Positions 16,665-25,039 of a stretch of 39,867 nucleotides of DNA are shown piece after piece. Both the position numbers and the translations under genes were made by a program. Every line of letters begins with the position of its first letter. The stretch's first letter is position 1. The DNA is from Clostridium sp. UBA5530 (GTDB taxonomy: Bacteria; Bacillota; Clostridia; Clostridiales; Clostridiaceae), in the NCBI GenBank assembly GCA_002423705.1, contig DINW01000044.1:50015-89881 (forward strand), in the 5' to 3' direction. The notes below the pieces were generated by a model, which worked only from the letters and a program-made list of their open reading frames with translations, did not search any database and was not told the DNA's origin.

Positions 16665-16840
16665 AATTTAATAAGTGTGGATGAAAGTCTCGGGAGATAA
16701 TCTTTTAAAGATAGCCGAAGGTATAAGTGATGCTACCCATGCATCATGAAAGTCTCAGGCAAAAGTACCGAAACAGGACACAACTCTGGAAAGCGTATTC
16801 GCACCGACGGAGCAAAACTCTCAGGTATCAAGGACAGAGC
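16665..16840 (+). ncRNA. tandem glycine riboswitch (gcvT motif)
   Basis: Two glycine aptamers in series. The first contains CTCGGGAGA, GCCGAAGG and CATCATGAAAGTCTCAGGC followed by AAAAGTACCG. The second contains CTCTGGAAAGCG, CACCGACGGAGCAAA and ACTCTCAGGTA followed by AAGGACAGAG. Glycine riboswitches upstream of glycine-consuming genes act as on-switches. This one precedes grdX and the whole glycine reductase operon. Confidence 0.93.
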
Positions 16841-16872
16841 TAAAAGGGAAGCCTTTAGCAACGTCCTTTTTT
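16830..16872 (+). terminator. glycine riboswitch expression-platform terminator
   Basis: AAGGAC ... GTCCTTTTTT encloses GCTAAAAGG/CCTTTAGC. The 5' arm overlaps the end of the second aptamer (AAGGACAGAG), so glycine binding should compete with terminator formation and allow read-through. Confidence 0.85.
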
Positions 16873-16956
16873 GATGCGAAAAATTGTTTTTGTTTTAACA
16901 AAGTCATTTTAAATGCAGTAGAGAATACATAGAATTTATGGAGGCATAGATACTAT

Positions 16957-17334
16957 ATGAGAGAGCCATGTATAATAATTACAAACAATCCTTTAAGTAA
17001 AAAAACCTTTGAGGAAAAATTCAAGGTGGAGTATTTAGATACAGATTTGATGGGGGTAATGGAAGATGTGAGAAACCGTATACATCAAGGGCACAGAATA
17101 CTAACACATCCATTGATGAGCAGTGTGAAGCCCAATGAAACTCCATACAAGACTGTGGCTATATCAAAGGAAGTAGGTTCCTTAGATTTTGATTCTTTAT
17201 CTGTAATTGAGGATTCTATAGCAACCACATTGAAGTTTATAAAGAATCAGCCAACTCCTAAATGGACACAATCTATATTAGAGGACTTTCAATTAATAGA
17301 TATGGACTTGATAAAAAATGCTCTTAACCTTTAG
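16957..17334 (+). CDS. grdX: GrdX protein
   Basis: A 125-residue cytoplasmic protein found almost only as the first gene of glycine, sarcosine or betaine reductase operons; its function is unknown. The N-terminus CIIITNNPLS and internal GHRILTHPLMSSVKPNETPYKTVAIS match the family as I know it (cited here in short form: THPLMSSVKPNETPY). ATG 16957 follows GGAGG by about a dozen bases. It begins about 85 bp after the riboswitch terminator and leads the operon. Confidence 0.88.
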   Translation: MREPCIIITNNPLSKKTFEEKFKVEYLDTDLMGVMEDVRNRIHQGHRILTHPLMSSVKPNETPYKTVAISKEVGSLDFDSLSVIEDSIATTLKFIKNQPTPKWTQSILEDFQLIDMDLIKNALNL

Positions 17335-17391
17335 AGCATTAAGGAAATAAAGAAAAAATAAAATTTGTGAATATAGAATAGGAGGATTAAC

Positions 17392-18321
17392 ATGTCAAAA
17401 ATTTATGATACCATAATAATCGGTGGAGGCCCAGCTGGATTATCAGCAGCATTATATGCAGGAAGATCAAAGATGTCAACTTTGCTTCTTGAAAGAGGAA
17501 AGTTTGGTGGTCAAACATCAACTACAGATGAATTAGAAAACTATCCAGGATCAATAGAAGAATGTACAGGTCCATCTCTTATAGAGAGAATGAGAAAGCA
17601 AGCAGAAAGCTTTGGAACTGAGTTCGTAAAAGATGAAATTCTTAATGTTGAATTAGATGGAAAAATAAAGACTTTAAAAGGTAAAAATGCAGAATATCAA
17701 GGAAAGACAGTAATCATTGCTACAGGGGCATATCCAAGACTTGGCGGATTCAAAAATGAAAACGAATTAAGAGGTAAGGGAGTTTCTTACTGTGCTACAT
17801 GTGATGCAGACTTCTTTACAGAGCTAGAAGTAGCAGTTATAGGAGGAGGAGACTCTGCTATAACAGAAGCTATATATCTAACAAAGTTTGCTGATAAGGT
17901 AACTGTAATTCATAGAAGAGACGAATTTAGAGCAGCTAAATCATTAGTTGAAAAGATGAAAAAGAATCCTAAGATAGACTTAATCTTAGACAGTGTTGTA
18001 GAAGAAGCTAAGGGAGACGAAATCTTAGAAGGATTAGTAATAAAGAATGTTAAGACTGGAGAAATATCAGAATTAAGAGTAGATGGATGCTTCGTATTCG
18101 TTGGATACTTACCAATATCTGATTTATTCAAAGGTAAGATAGAAATGAACCAAAGAGGAGATATCATCACAGATGTAGAGATGAGATGTAATGTGCCAGG
18201 AGTATTTGCAGCTGGAGACGTTAGAGAAAAGACTCTAAGACAAGTTATAACTGCAGCAGCAGATGGTGCTATAGCAGCAACTAACGCTGAGAAGTATGTA
18301 GAAGAAAACTTTGAGGAATAA
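17392..18321 (+). CDS. trxB: thioredoxin reductase (glycine reductase-associated)
   Basis: NADPH-dependent flavoprotein that reduces the thioredoxin encoded next. The 309-residue length is typical. GGGPAGLSAALYAGR is the FAD dinucleotide-binding motif. The redox pair is Cys134-Ala-Thr-Cys137 in YCATCDADFF. GGGDSAITEA with VIHRRDEFRA forms the second nucleotide site. A C-terminal GVFAAGDVRE flavin motif is present. RBS AGGAGG precedes the ATG. In this operon it supplies electrons for glycine reduction. Confidence 0.95.
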   Translation: MSKIYDTIIIGGGPAGLSAALYAGRSKMSTLLLERGKFGGQTSTTDELENYPGSIEECTGPSLIERMRKQAESFGTEFVKDEILNVELDGKIKTLKGKNAEYQGKTVIIATGAYPRLGGFKNENELRGKGVSYCATCDADFFTELEVAVIGGGDSAITEAIYLTKFADKVTVIHRRDEFRAAKSLVEKMKKNPKIDLILDSVVEEAKGDEILEGLVIKNVKTGEISELRVDGCFVFVGYLPISDLFKGKIEMNQRGDIITDVEMRCNVPGVFAAGDVREKTLRQVITAAADGAIAATNAEKYVEENFEE

Positions 18322-18341
18322 TATTAAAGAAAGCCTTTATA

Positions 18342-18371
18342 TTGGATAGTTAGAAATAACTAGCTATCCAA
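18342..18371 (+). promoter_or_regulatory. intercistronic hairpin, trxB-trxA spacer
   Basis: TTGGATAGTTAG (18342-18353) pairs with CTAGCTATCCAA (18360-18371), 12 bp with one G-U and a six-base loop. No T run follows, so it is more likely an mRNA processing or stability element than a terminator. Confidence 0.55.
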
Positions 18372-18403
18372 CTTAAATAAAAAAAATTTTAGGAGGGATT
18401 TCC

Positions 18404-18733
18404 ATGTTAGAATTAAACAAGGAAAATTTTGAAGCTGAGGTATTACAAAGTGAAAAACCTGTATTTGTTGACTTCTGGGGAGACAAATGTGAAATATGTA
18501 AGGATCTAATGCCTGGAGTACATGGCTTAGAAGAAAAATATAGTGATAAGATAAAATTTGCATCTTTAAACATTGGAGCAGCAAGAAGACTTGCTATAGC
18601 TCAAAGAGTTTTAGGATTACCAACAATGATAATCTACAAAGGTGGAGAAAAAGTTGAAACAATAACTCCAGACAAAATTAGTGGCATTGAAGATGTAGAA
18701 AATTTCATAAAAACTTACTACGATTCTCTATAG
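18404..18733 (+). CDS. trxA: thioredoxin (glycine reductase-associated, CEIC active site)
   Basis: A 109-residue thioredoxin fold protein that passes electrons from TrxB to glycine reductase. The active site is Cys29-Glu-Ile-Cys32 (FWGDKCEICKDLMPG) rather than the standard WCGPC. The cis-proline segment LGLPTMIIYKGGE is present. RBS AGGAGGG lies about nine bases upstream of ATG 18404. The atypical active site suits thioredoxins dedicated to grd operons, where non-standard pairs are known. The gene lies between trxB and grdE. Confidence 0.92.
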   Translation: MLELNKENFEAEVLQSEKPVFVDFWGDKCEICKDLMPGVHGLEEKYSDKIKFASLNIGAARRLAIAQRVLGLPTMIIYKGGEKVETITPDKISGIEDVENFIKTYYDSL

Positions 18734-18736
18734 TTT

Positions 18737-18765
18737 ATAATTAGAATTAAATTCTAATTTATAAT
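18737..18765 (+). promoter_or_regulatory. AT-rich intercistronic hairpin, trxA-grdE spacer
   Basis: TTATAATTAGAATT and AATTCTAATTTATAA are near-perfect inverted repeats separated by a single base. No T run follows. Confidence 0.4.
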
Positions 18766-18797
18766 AAAAGTTTCAAATCACTTGGGAGGTGAAGGCT

Positions 18798-20084
18798 TTG
18801 CGTCTAGAATTAGGCAATATATTTATAAAAGACATGCAATTTGGAAATGAGACAAAAGTTGAAAATGGAACTCTTTATGTAAACAAAGAGGAGTTACTAG
18901 CTGCTGTTGGTGGAGACGAAAGAGTAAAGTCAATAGACTTTGATATCGTAAGACCAGGAGAAGAAGTTAGAATAATTCCAGTAAAAGACGTAATAGAACC
19001 TAGAGTAAAGGTTGAAGGAAAGGGAGGAATATTCCCTGGATTTATAAGCAAAGTTGATACTGTTGGTTCAGGAAGAACTCATGTTTTAAAAGGAGCTGCA
19101 GTAGTTACAACTGGTAAGGTTGTTGGATTCCAAGAAGGAATCATCGACATGACAGGAGAAGGAGCAAAATACACTCCATTTTCAAAGACTAATAACTTAG
19201 TTATTATAGTAGAGCCAAAGGATGGAATTAATCAACATGAGCATGAAGAAGCTTTAAGATTAATAGGATTTAGAGCTGCTACTTATCTTGGAGAGGCAGG
19301 AAGAAATGTAGAGCCAAATGAAGTTAAAACTTATGAAACTCTACCATTACTTGAGCAAGTTAAGCAATATCCAGATCTACCAAAGGTAGTATATGTATAC
19401 ATGCTTCAAACTCAAGGACTTTTACATGATACTTATGTATATGGAGTAGATGCTAAGAAGATAATACCTACTTTCATCTATCCAACAGAAGCATTTGATG
19501 GAGCTATAGTTTCAGGAAACTGCGTTTCTGCATGTGACAAGAACCCATCATATGTTCATATGAATCAACCAGTAATAACTGATTTATATGATAGACATGG
19601 AAAAGACTACAACTTCTTAGGTTGTATTATAACTAACGAAAATGTTTACCTTGCAGATAAAGAAAGAAGTTCTAACATGACTGCTAAATTAGTAGAATTC
19701 TTAGGAGCAGATGCAGTTATAATATCTGAAGAAGGGTTTGGTAATCCAGATGCTGACTTAGTTATGAACTGCAACAAGATTTCTGAAAAGGGAGTAAAGA
19801 CTGTACTTATTACTGATGAGTATGCAGGACAAGATGGAAGTTCACAATCTTTAGCTGACTCAACTCCAAAGGGAGATGCAGTTGTTACTGGAGGAAATGC
19901 TAACGAAGTTATAACTTTACCTCCAATGAAGAAGGTAATAGGACATCCAGAAGCAGCTAACATAATAGCTGGAGGATACGTTGGAAGCTTAAGAGAAGAC
20001 GGATCCATTAATGCAGAAATCCAAGTTATAACAGGAGCTACTTCTGAAGTTGGATTTAACTACTTAACTGCAAAAGGATACTAA
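18798..20084 (+). CDS. grdE: glycine reductase component B, pyruvoyl-forming proprotein GrdE
   Basis: Proprotein of the substrate-binding component B of glycine reductase. It is cleaved next to a cysteine that becomes a pyruvoyl group, which binds glycine as a Schiff base. The cleavage motif SGNCVSACDKNP is present and the processed residue is Cys242 when counted from TTG 18798. This is the residue number I recall for the C. sticklandii protein. That supports TTG 18798 (GGGAGGTG seven bases upstream) over GTG 18789. Length is 428 residues. It forms component B with the selenoprotein GrdB, encoded two genes on. Confidence 0.95.
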   Translation: MRLELGNIFIKDMQFGNETKVENGTLYVNKEELLAAVGGDERVKSIDFDIVRPGEEVRIIPVKDVIEPRVKVEGKGGIFPGFISKVDTVGSGRTHVLKGAAVVTTGKVVGFQEGIIDMTGEGAKYTPFSKTNNLVIIVEPKDGINQHEHEEALRLIGFRAATYLGEAGRNVEPNEVKTYETLPLLEQVKQYPDLPKVVYVYMLQTQGLLHDTYVYGVDAKKIIPTFIYPTEAFDGAIVSGNCVSACDKNPSYVHMNQPVITDLYDRHGKDYNFLGCIITNENVYLADKERSSNMTAKLVEFLGADAVIISEEGFGNPDADLVMNCNKISEKGVKTVLITDEYAGQDGSSQSLADSTPKGDAVVTGGNANEVITLPPMKKVIGHPEAANIIAGGYVGSLREDGSINAEIQVITGATSEVGFNYLTAKGY

Positions 20085-20132
20085 GATTAAACTTACATTA
20101 GAAAATTATGGTTTAAGAAAGGAATGAAGGAA

Positions 20133-20591
20133 ATGTTACAAGGAAAGAAAGTTATAGCTATTGGCGATAGAGATGGAATTCCAGGACCAGCTATCGAAGC
20201 ATGTGTAAAGAGCGCTGGTGCTGAGGTATTATTTGCTTCTACAGAATGTTTTGTCTGAACTGCTGCAGGAGCTATGGATCTGGAGATCCAACAAAGAGTA
20301 AAAGACCTTACTGAAAAACATGGTGCAGAAAATGTAGTTGTTGTTTTAGGAGGAGCAGAAGCAGAAGCTTCAGGATTATCAGCAGAAACTGTTGTTCTTG
20401 GAGACCCAACTTTTGCAGGTCCTTTAGCAGGAGTGGCTTTAAACCTACCTGTTTACCATGTAGTTGAGCCAGAAATAAAGGATGAATGCGATGCTGCTGT
20501 ATATGATGAACAATGCGGAATGATGGAAATGGTTCTTGATGTTGATTCAATAATATCAGAAGTTAAAGCAGTAAGAGATCAAAGTAACTAA
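20133..20591 (+). CDS. grdA: glycine reductase selenoprotein A (UGA 20256-20258 = Sec)
   Basis: Small selenoprotein that accepts the carboxymethyl group from component B as a Se-carboxymethyl-selenocysteine. The frame reads through TGA at 20256-20258 in the diagnostic motif Cys-Phe-Val-Sec-Thr-Ala-Ala-Gly, giving a product of 152 residues with Sec42. ORF finders that stop at TGA recover only the part after it. I chose ATG 20133, nine bases from AAAGGA; ATG 20124 (Sec45) is an alternative, and family members have Sec near 44. The upstream part reads MLQGKKVIAIGDRDGIPGPA, which is highly conserved. A candidate SECIS hairpin lies 17 bases after the TGA. Confidence 0.95.
20276..20289 (+). other. 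candidate bacterial SECIS hairpin in grdA
   Basis: GGATC-TGGA-GATCC, a 5-bp stem beginning 17 bases after the Sec TGA. This is within the distance seen for bacterial SECIS elements that bind SelB. Loop sequence is less canonical than in grdB. Confidence 0.5.
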
Positions 20592-20625
20592 TAAATTTTA
20601 ACTCCAAGAAAGGGGGCACACCATT

Positions 20626-21930
20626 TTGATTAGAGTAGTACATTACATCAATCAATTTTACGCTGGAATAGGCGGAGAAGAGAAAGCTGATATAAAACCA
20701 GAAGTTAGAGAAGGATTCGTGGGACCTGGAATGGGCTTAAACGGATTGCTAAAGAAGGAAGATATTGAAATAGTTGCTACAGTTATATGTGGAGACTCTT
20801 ATTTCAATGAAAACATAGAAGAAGCTAAAGCTGAAGTAGTAGAAATGGTTAAAAAATATAACCCTGATTTATTTATAGCAGGACCAGCATTTAACGCAGG
20901 AAGATACGGTGTTGCTTGTGGAACTATAGCTAAGGAAGTTGAAGAAAAATTAAACATTCCTGTATTAACAGCTATGTATCCAGAAAATCCAGGAGCTGAC
21001 ATGTACAAGAAATACCTATACATTGTTGAAACAAGAAACAGTGCAGTTGGTATGAGACAAGCGCTTCCAGCAATAGCTAAGTTAGCTATAAAGTTAGCTA
21101 AGGGCGAAGAAATTCTTTTACCATCTGAAGATGGATACATCGAAAGAGGAATAAGAAAGAACTATTTTGCTGCTGATAGAGGCTCAAAGAGAGCTGTTGA
21201 TATGCTTGTTAAGAAGATAAGTGGAGAAGAATATGTTACTGAGTTTAAAATGCCAGTATTTGATAGAGTTGATCCTCAACCAGCAGTTAAGGATATAACT
21301 AAGGCTAAGGTTGCTCTAGTAACATCTGGTGGAACTGTTCCTAAGGGAAATCCAGACCACATAGAATCTTCAAGTGCATCTAAGTATGGCGAATATTCTA
21401 TAGAAGGAGTTTTCGATTTAACAGCTGAAACTTATGAGACAGCTCATGGTGGATATGATCCAACTTATGCAAATGATGACTCTGATAGAGTATTACCAGT
21501 AGATGTTTTAAGACAAATGGAAAAAGAAGGAAAGATAGGTTCCCTTCACAATACATTCTATACTACAGTTGGTAACGGTACAGCAGTTGCTTCATCAAAG
21601 AAGTTTGGTGCTGAAATAGCACAAAAACTTGTTGATGCTGGAGTAGAAGCAGTTATACTAACCTCTACATGAGGAACTTGTACTCGTTGCGGTGCAACTT
21701 TAGTAAAAGAAATAGAGAGAGTGTTACCAGTAGTTCATATGTGTACAGTAGTTCCAATATCTTTAACAGTTGGAGCAAACAGAATAGTACCAACAATTGC
21801 TATTCCTCACCCACTTGGAAACCCAAGTTTAGACAAGAAGGATGAGTATGAATTAAGATACAAATTAGTTGAAAAAGCTTTAAAAGCTCTTGAAACTGAA
21901 GTAGATACTCAAACTGTATTTGATAAATAA
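20626..21930 (+). CDS. grdB: glycine reductase component B, selenoprotein subunit GrdB (UGA 21670-21672 = Sec)
   Basis: Selenoprotein subunit of glycine-specific component B, acting with GrdE. The frame runs through TGA at 21670-21672 in the motif Thr-Ser-Thr-Sec-Gly-Thr-Cys-Thr-Arg-Cys, making a 434-residue protein with Sec349. The Sec-x-x-Cys arrangement (UGTC) and the position near 350 match known GrdB proteins. Start is TTG 20626 with AAGGGGG about ten bases upstream. Conventional gene calling would split it into two ORFs (20626-21672 and 21721-21930). The product follows grdA by 34 bp. The C-terminal part contains GANRIVPTIAIPHPLGNPSL. Confidence 0.95.
21686..21698 (+). other. candidate bacterial SECIS hairpin in grdB
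   Basis: GTTGC-GGT-GCAAC, a 5-bp stem with a GGT loop starting 14 bases after the Sec TGA. A GGU apical loop is typical of SelB-binding bacterial SECIS elements. Confidence 0.6.
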
Positions 21931-21937
21931 TTTTTGA

Positions 21938-22021
21938 ATATAAGGGGGCATCTCTGTCCCCTTATATTTAAAATAGATAAAAGTGAAATGTTAAGCATTA
22001 GCCTTTGACTTTTATCTATTT
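21938..22021 (+). promoter_or_regulatory. two tandem hairpins, grdB-grdC spacer
   Basis: First hairpin AATATAAGGGG / CCCCTTATATT lies at about 21938-21969. The second is AATAGATAAAAGT / ACTTTTATCTATT, spanning about 21972-22021. Neither has a full T tract, so partial termination or mRNA processing between the component A/B genes and grdC-grdD is likely. Confidence 0.6.
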
Positions 22022-22059
22022 GATAATTATGCTTAATTAAAAATTAAGGAGGGTTAACT

Positions 22060-23595
22060 ATGGATTTTCCAGTAATAAAAAAGGCAAGTTATATTTTAGT
22101 TAATACACCAGATATGGTTCTACATGATGGAACAACTCAAACAGTAGAATTAGAAGCTAATAGTGCTTCAGAATATTTAAAGGAACTTCCAAAACATATA
22201 AGAAGCTTTGAGGATGTTGTAGCTTATGCTCCAAACCAAGCTTATATTGGAAACATGACTCCAGAAGAGTTAAACGAAAGAAAGAGACCTTGGCATGGAG
22301 AAAATGTAGTAGATGCTAAGAGATTTGGTAAGTTTGGTGAAATAATGCCACAGGATGAATTCTATGGTGTTATGAAGCTAGCTGATGCTTTTGATTTAGT
22401 ACTTCTTGAAGCTAGTTTTACAGAAAAGGTAAGAGAAGCTTTCAATAATCATCCAATATTAAAGGACAGAGTTTCAGAAGTAAAAGATGGTGTTGAAGTT
22501 GCAGAAATAAGCAAATTAGTAGATGCTCATACAGCTGTAGGTTTATATGAAAATGATGAACTTATAGGATGTGTTAAGAGAGCTCATGAATACGACAAGA
22601 ACCTTTCAGCTCATGTACTTCTTGAAAACTTAGCAACTAAGGCTTCAGGAGTAGTAGCATTAATGAACTTGTTTAAGGATAAGGAAATAGATCCATCTTC
22701 TGTTGAATATATAATAGAATGTTCAGAAGAAGCAGTTGGAGATATGAACCAAAGAGGTGGCGGAAACTTAGCTAAATCTGTTGGGGAAATAGTAGGATTG
22801 AAGAATGCTACAGGAATAGATATGAGAGGATTCTGTGCAGGACCAACTCACTCATTAATAAATGCAGCATCTTTAGTTAAATCAGGAATATATAAGAATG
22901 TAGTAGTTGTAGCTGGCGGATGTACTGCAAAGCTTGGTATGAATGGAAAGAGCCACGTAGAAAAGAATTTACCAGTTCTTGAAGATTGTTTAGGTGGATT
23001 TGCACTTCTTGTTAGTGAAAACGACGGAGTAAATCCAATATTAAGAACTGATGTAATTGGAAGACATACTATAGGACATGGGGCATCACCACAAGCTGTT
23101 CTAGAAGCTTTAGTATCAGAGCCACTAGAGAATGCTGGATTGAAGATAACTGATATCAATAAGTTTGCTCCAGAAATGCAAACTCCAGATATTACAGAAC
23201 CAGCAGGAGCTGGAGATGTACCAACTCAAAACTATAAAATGATAGGAGCCTTAGCAGTTAAGAAGGGACAACTAGATAGAAAAGAACTTCCAAACTTTGT
23301 TAAGGAACATGGATATCCAGGATTTGCACCAACTCAAGGACACATACCTTCAGGTGTACCAGTAATAGGACATGGAAGAGACCATATATTAAATGGACAA
23401 TTAGATAACTTCATGGTAATAGGAAAAGGAAGTTTATTCCTTGGAAGAATGACAAATCTATTTGATGGAGTTTCTATAGTAGTAGAAAAGAATAGTGGAG
23501 TTACTGGAAGTGGAGAAGGAATCTCTAAAGAAGAAGTAAAGTCAATGGTTGCAGATGCAATGAAAGACTTTGCAGCTTACTTAATGAACAATTAA
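22060..23595 (+). CDS. grdC: glycine reductase component C subunit beta
   Basis: Subunit of component C, which accepts the carboxymethyl group from GrdA and with GrdD releases acetyl phosphate. The 511-residue length is normal. The central and C-terminal parts have a thiolase-like fold, related to ketoacyl-ACP synthase III. Cys259 in GFCAGPTHSLINAA is the candidate acyl-carrying cysteine. RBS AAGGAGG lies ten bases upstream of ATG 22060. It is separated from grdB by two hairpins but continues the operon, with grdD 14 bp downstream. Confidence 0.95.
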   Translation: MDFPVIKKASYILVNTPDMVLHDGTTQTVELEANSASEYLKELPKHIRSFEDVVAYAPNQAYIGNMTPEELNERKRPWHGENVVDAKRFGKFGEIMPQDEFYGVMKLADAFDLVLLEASFTEKVREAFNNHPILKDRVSEVKDGVEVAEISKLVDAHTAVGLYENDELIGCVKRAHEYDKNLSAHVLLENLATKASGVVALMNLFKDKEIDPSSVEYIIECSEEAVGDMNQRGGGNLAKSVGEIVGLKNATGIDMRGFCAGPTHSLINAASLVKSGIYKNVVVVAGGCTAKLGMNGKSHVEKNLPVLEDCLGGFALLVSENDGVNPILRTDVIGRHTIGHGASPQAVLEALVSEPLENAGLKITDINKFAPEMQTPDITEPAGAGDVPTQNYKMIGALAVKKGQLDRKELPNFVKEHGYPGFAPTQGHIPSGVPVIGHGRDHILNGQLDNFMVIGKGSLFLGRMTNLFDGVSIVVEKNSGVTGSGEGISKEEVKSMVADAMKDFAAYLMNN

Positions 23596-23609
23596 GGAGC
23601 GTGAGTTTA

Positions 23610-24776
23610 ATGGCAGAAAATAATAATGTTAAAGAAATGATTGCTAATGTATTTAATGATATAGCAGATGGAATAAAATCTGGATCTTTTAAAGAAAAAG
23701 TAAAAATTGGTCTTACAATTTTAGGCTCTGAACATGGAGTAGATGAAATGGTAAGAGCAGCAGAAATGGCTAAAGATAAATATGGAGATTTTGATATAGT
23801 ACTAATTGGTTCTAAAGTAAATAGTGATTTAGAGCAAGTAGTAGTAGAGACTCCAGAGGAAGGCCATAAGAAAATGGTTGAGCTTTTAGAAAATGGATAC
23901 CTACAAGGATGTGTAACTCAACACTTTGATTTTCCAATAGGAGTATCAACAGTAGGAAAGGTTACAACTCCAGGAAAAGGCAGAGATATGATAATAGCTA
24001 CAACTACAGGAACTACTTCAACTAACAGAGTTGAGGGAATGACTATAAATACAATTTCTGGTATTGCCACAGCTAAAGCTATGGGAATAAAGAATCCTAA
24101 GATAGGAATCTTAAATATAGAAGGTGCAAGAAAAGTTGAAAAGATACTAAAGGAGCTTAAGGAAGGCGGCTATGACATAGAGTTTAGCGAATCCTTAAGA
24201 GCAGACGGTGGAGCTGTAATGAGAGGTAATGACCTTTTAGCAGGAACTCCAGACGTTATGGTATGTGATTCATTAACAGGAAACCTTCTTGTAAAGGTAT
24301 TTGCATCCTTTACTACAGGTGGAAACTATGAGACTGTTGGAGCAGGATATGGTCCAGGGGTTGGAGAAAACTACGATAAGCTAGTGAACATAGTTTCAAG
24401 AGCTTCAGGAGCTCCACTTATATGTGAGGCTTTAAGATATTGTGCTCAATGTGCAGGAAGCAATGTACTAAAAATAGCTAAAGATGAATTTACAAAGGCA
24501 AACAAAGCTGGACTAAAAGAAATAATAGCAAAGAACACAAAGGAAAGAAAGAGTGAAGCTAGTGAAGAAGAGATAAAGATGCCACCTAAAAAGGTAGTAA
24601 CTTACTCAATAGCAGGAGTAGATATTCTAGAACTAGAAGATGCATGTAAGGCTCTATGGAAGGAAGGGGTATATTCCGAAAGTGGTATGGGATGTACAGG
24701 TCCTATCATACTAGTTCCAGAAGATGAAGGCTCAAAGGCTGAAGAAATTCTTGTTAAAGCTGGATTTAGATCTTAA
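23610..24776 (+). CDS. grdD: glycine reductase component C subunit alpha
   Basis: Subunit of component C that forms acetyl phosphate from the acetyl thioester; related to PlsX/phosphate acyltransferase folds. Counting from ATG 23610, Cys101 (LQGCVTQHFDF) and Cys362 (SGMGCTGPI) correspond, with an offset of 3, to the two catalytically important cysteines (98 and 359) that I recall for Eubacterium acidaminophilum GrdD. The ATG has AAGGAGCG about ten bases upstream; GTG 23601 overlaps that SD. Length is 388 residues. It is the last gene of the operon, with a terminator directly after it. Confidence 0.95.
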   Translation: MAENNNVKEMIANVFNDIADGIKSGSFKEKVKIGLTILGSEHGVDEMVRAAEMAKDKYGDFDIVLIGSKVNSDLEQVVVETPEEGHKKMVELLENGYLQGCVTQHFDFPIGVSTVGKVTTPGKGRDMIIATTTGTTSTNRVEGMTINTISGIATAKAMGIKNPKIGILNIEGARKVEKILKELKEGGYDIEFSESLRADGGAVMRGNDLLAGTPDVMVCDSLTGNLLVKVFASFTTGGNYETVGAGYGPGVGENYDKLVNIVSRASGAPLICEALRYCAQCAGSNVLKIAKDEFTKANKAGLKEIIAKNTKERKSEASEEEIKMPPKKVVTYSIAGVDILELEDACKALWKEGVYSESGMGCTGPIILVPEDEGSKAEEILVKAGFRS

Positions 24777-24792
24777 AATATTCCTATAATTA

Positions 24793-24840
24793 AAAGTTAA
24801 GGATTCCTTCATGTCAAGGAGTTCTTAACTTTTTTTATAT
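24793..24840 (+). terminator. grd operon terminator
   Basis: AAAAGTTAAGGATTCCTT / AAGGAGTTCTTAACTT with a six-base loop, running into TTTTTTTATATTTT. Confidence 0.88.
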
Positions 24841-24855
24841 TTTATAAAAATACTA

Positions 24856-24884
24856 TTCACAATTACAAAATTTATTGCTATAAT
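24856..24884 (+). promoter_or_regulatory. sigma-A promoter of the BMP-type importer operon
   Basis: TTCACA (24856-24861), 17-base spacer, TATAAT (24879-24884), about 155 bases before the lipoprotein ATG. The leader contains an imperfect 14-bp inverted repeat at 24935-24948 / 24979-24992 (ATGACTATTAAAAA, one mismatch). I see no known riboswitch in it. Confidence 0.75.
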
Positions 24885-25039
24885 CGTATATGCAACAATA
24901 TGAAAAAAGGTTTACAATAATATTTTAAATATTCATGACTATTAAAAATTAATCATAAAATAATTATAAATGGATAAGTTTTTAATAATCATAGAATAAT
25001 AAAATTAATTTACTTATTTAATTTTTAGGAGGTAGTCTT

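Noticed and set aside
4131..18765. TTTAGAAT/ATTCTAAA hairpins at 4131-4156 and 18737-18765, with a half copy near 35263, as a repeat family
   Set aside because: The shared motif is only about 8 bases and is expected by chance in AT-rich intergenic DNA.
20256..21672. TGA codons in grdA and grdB as nonsense mutations or frameshifts
   Set aside because: Both lie exactly at the known selenocysteine positions of the families, with no loss of frame on either side.
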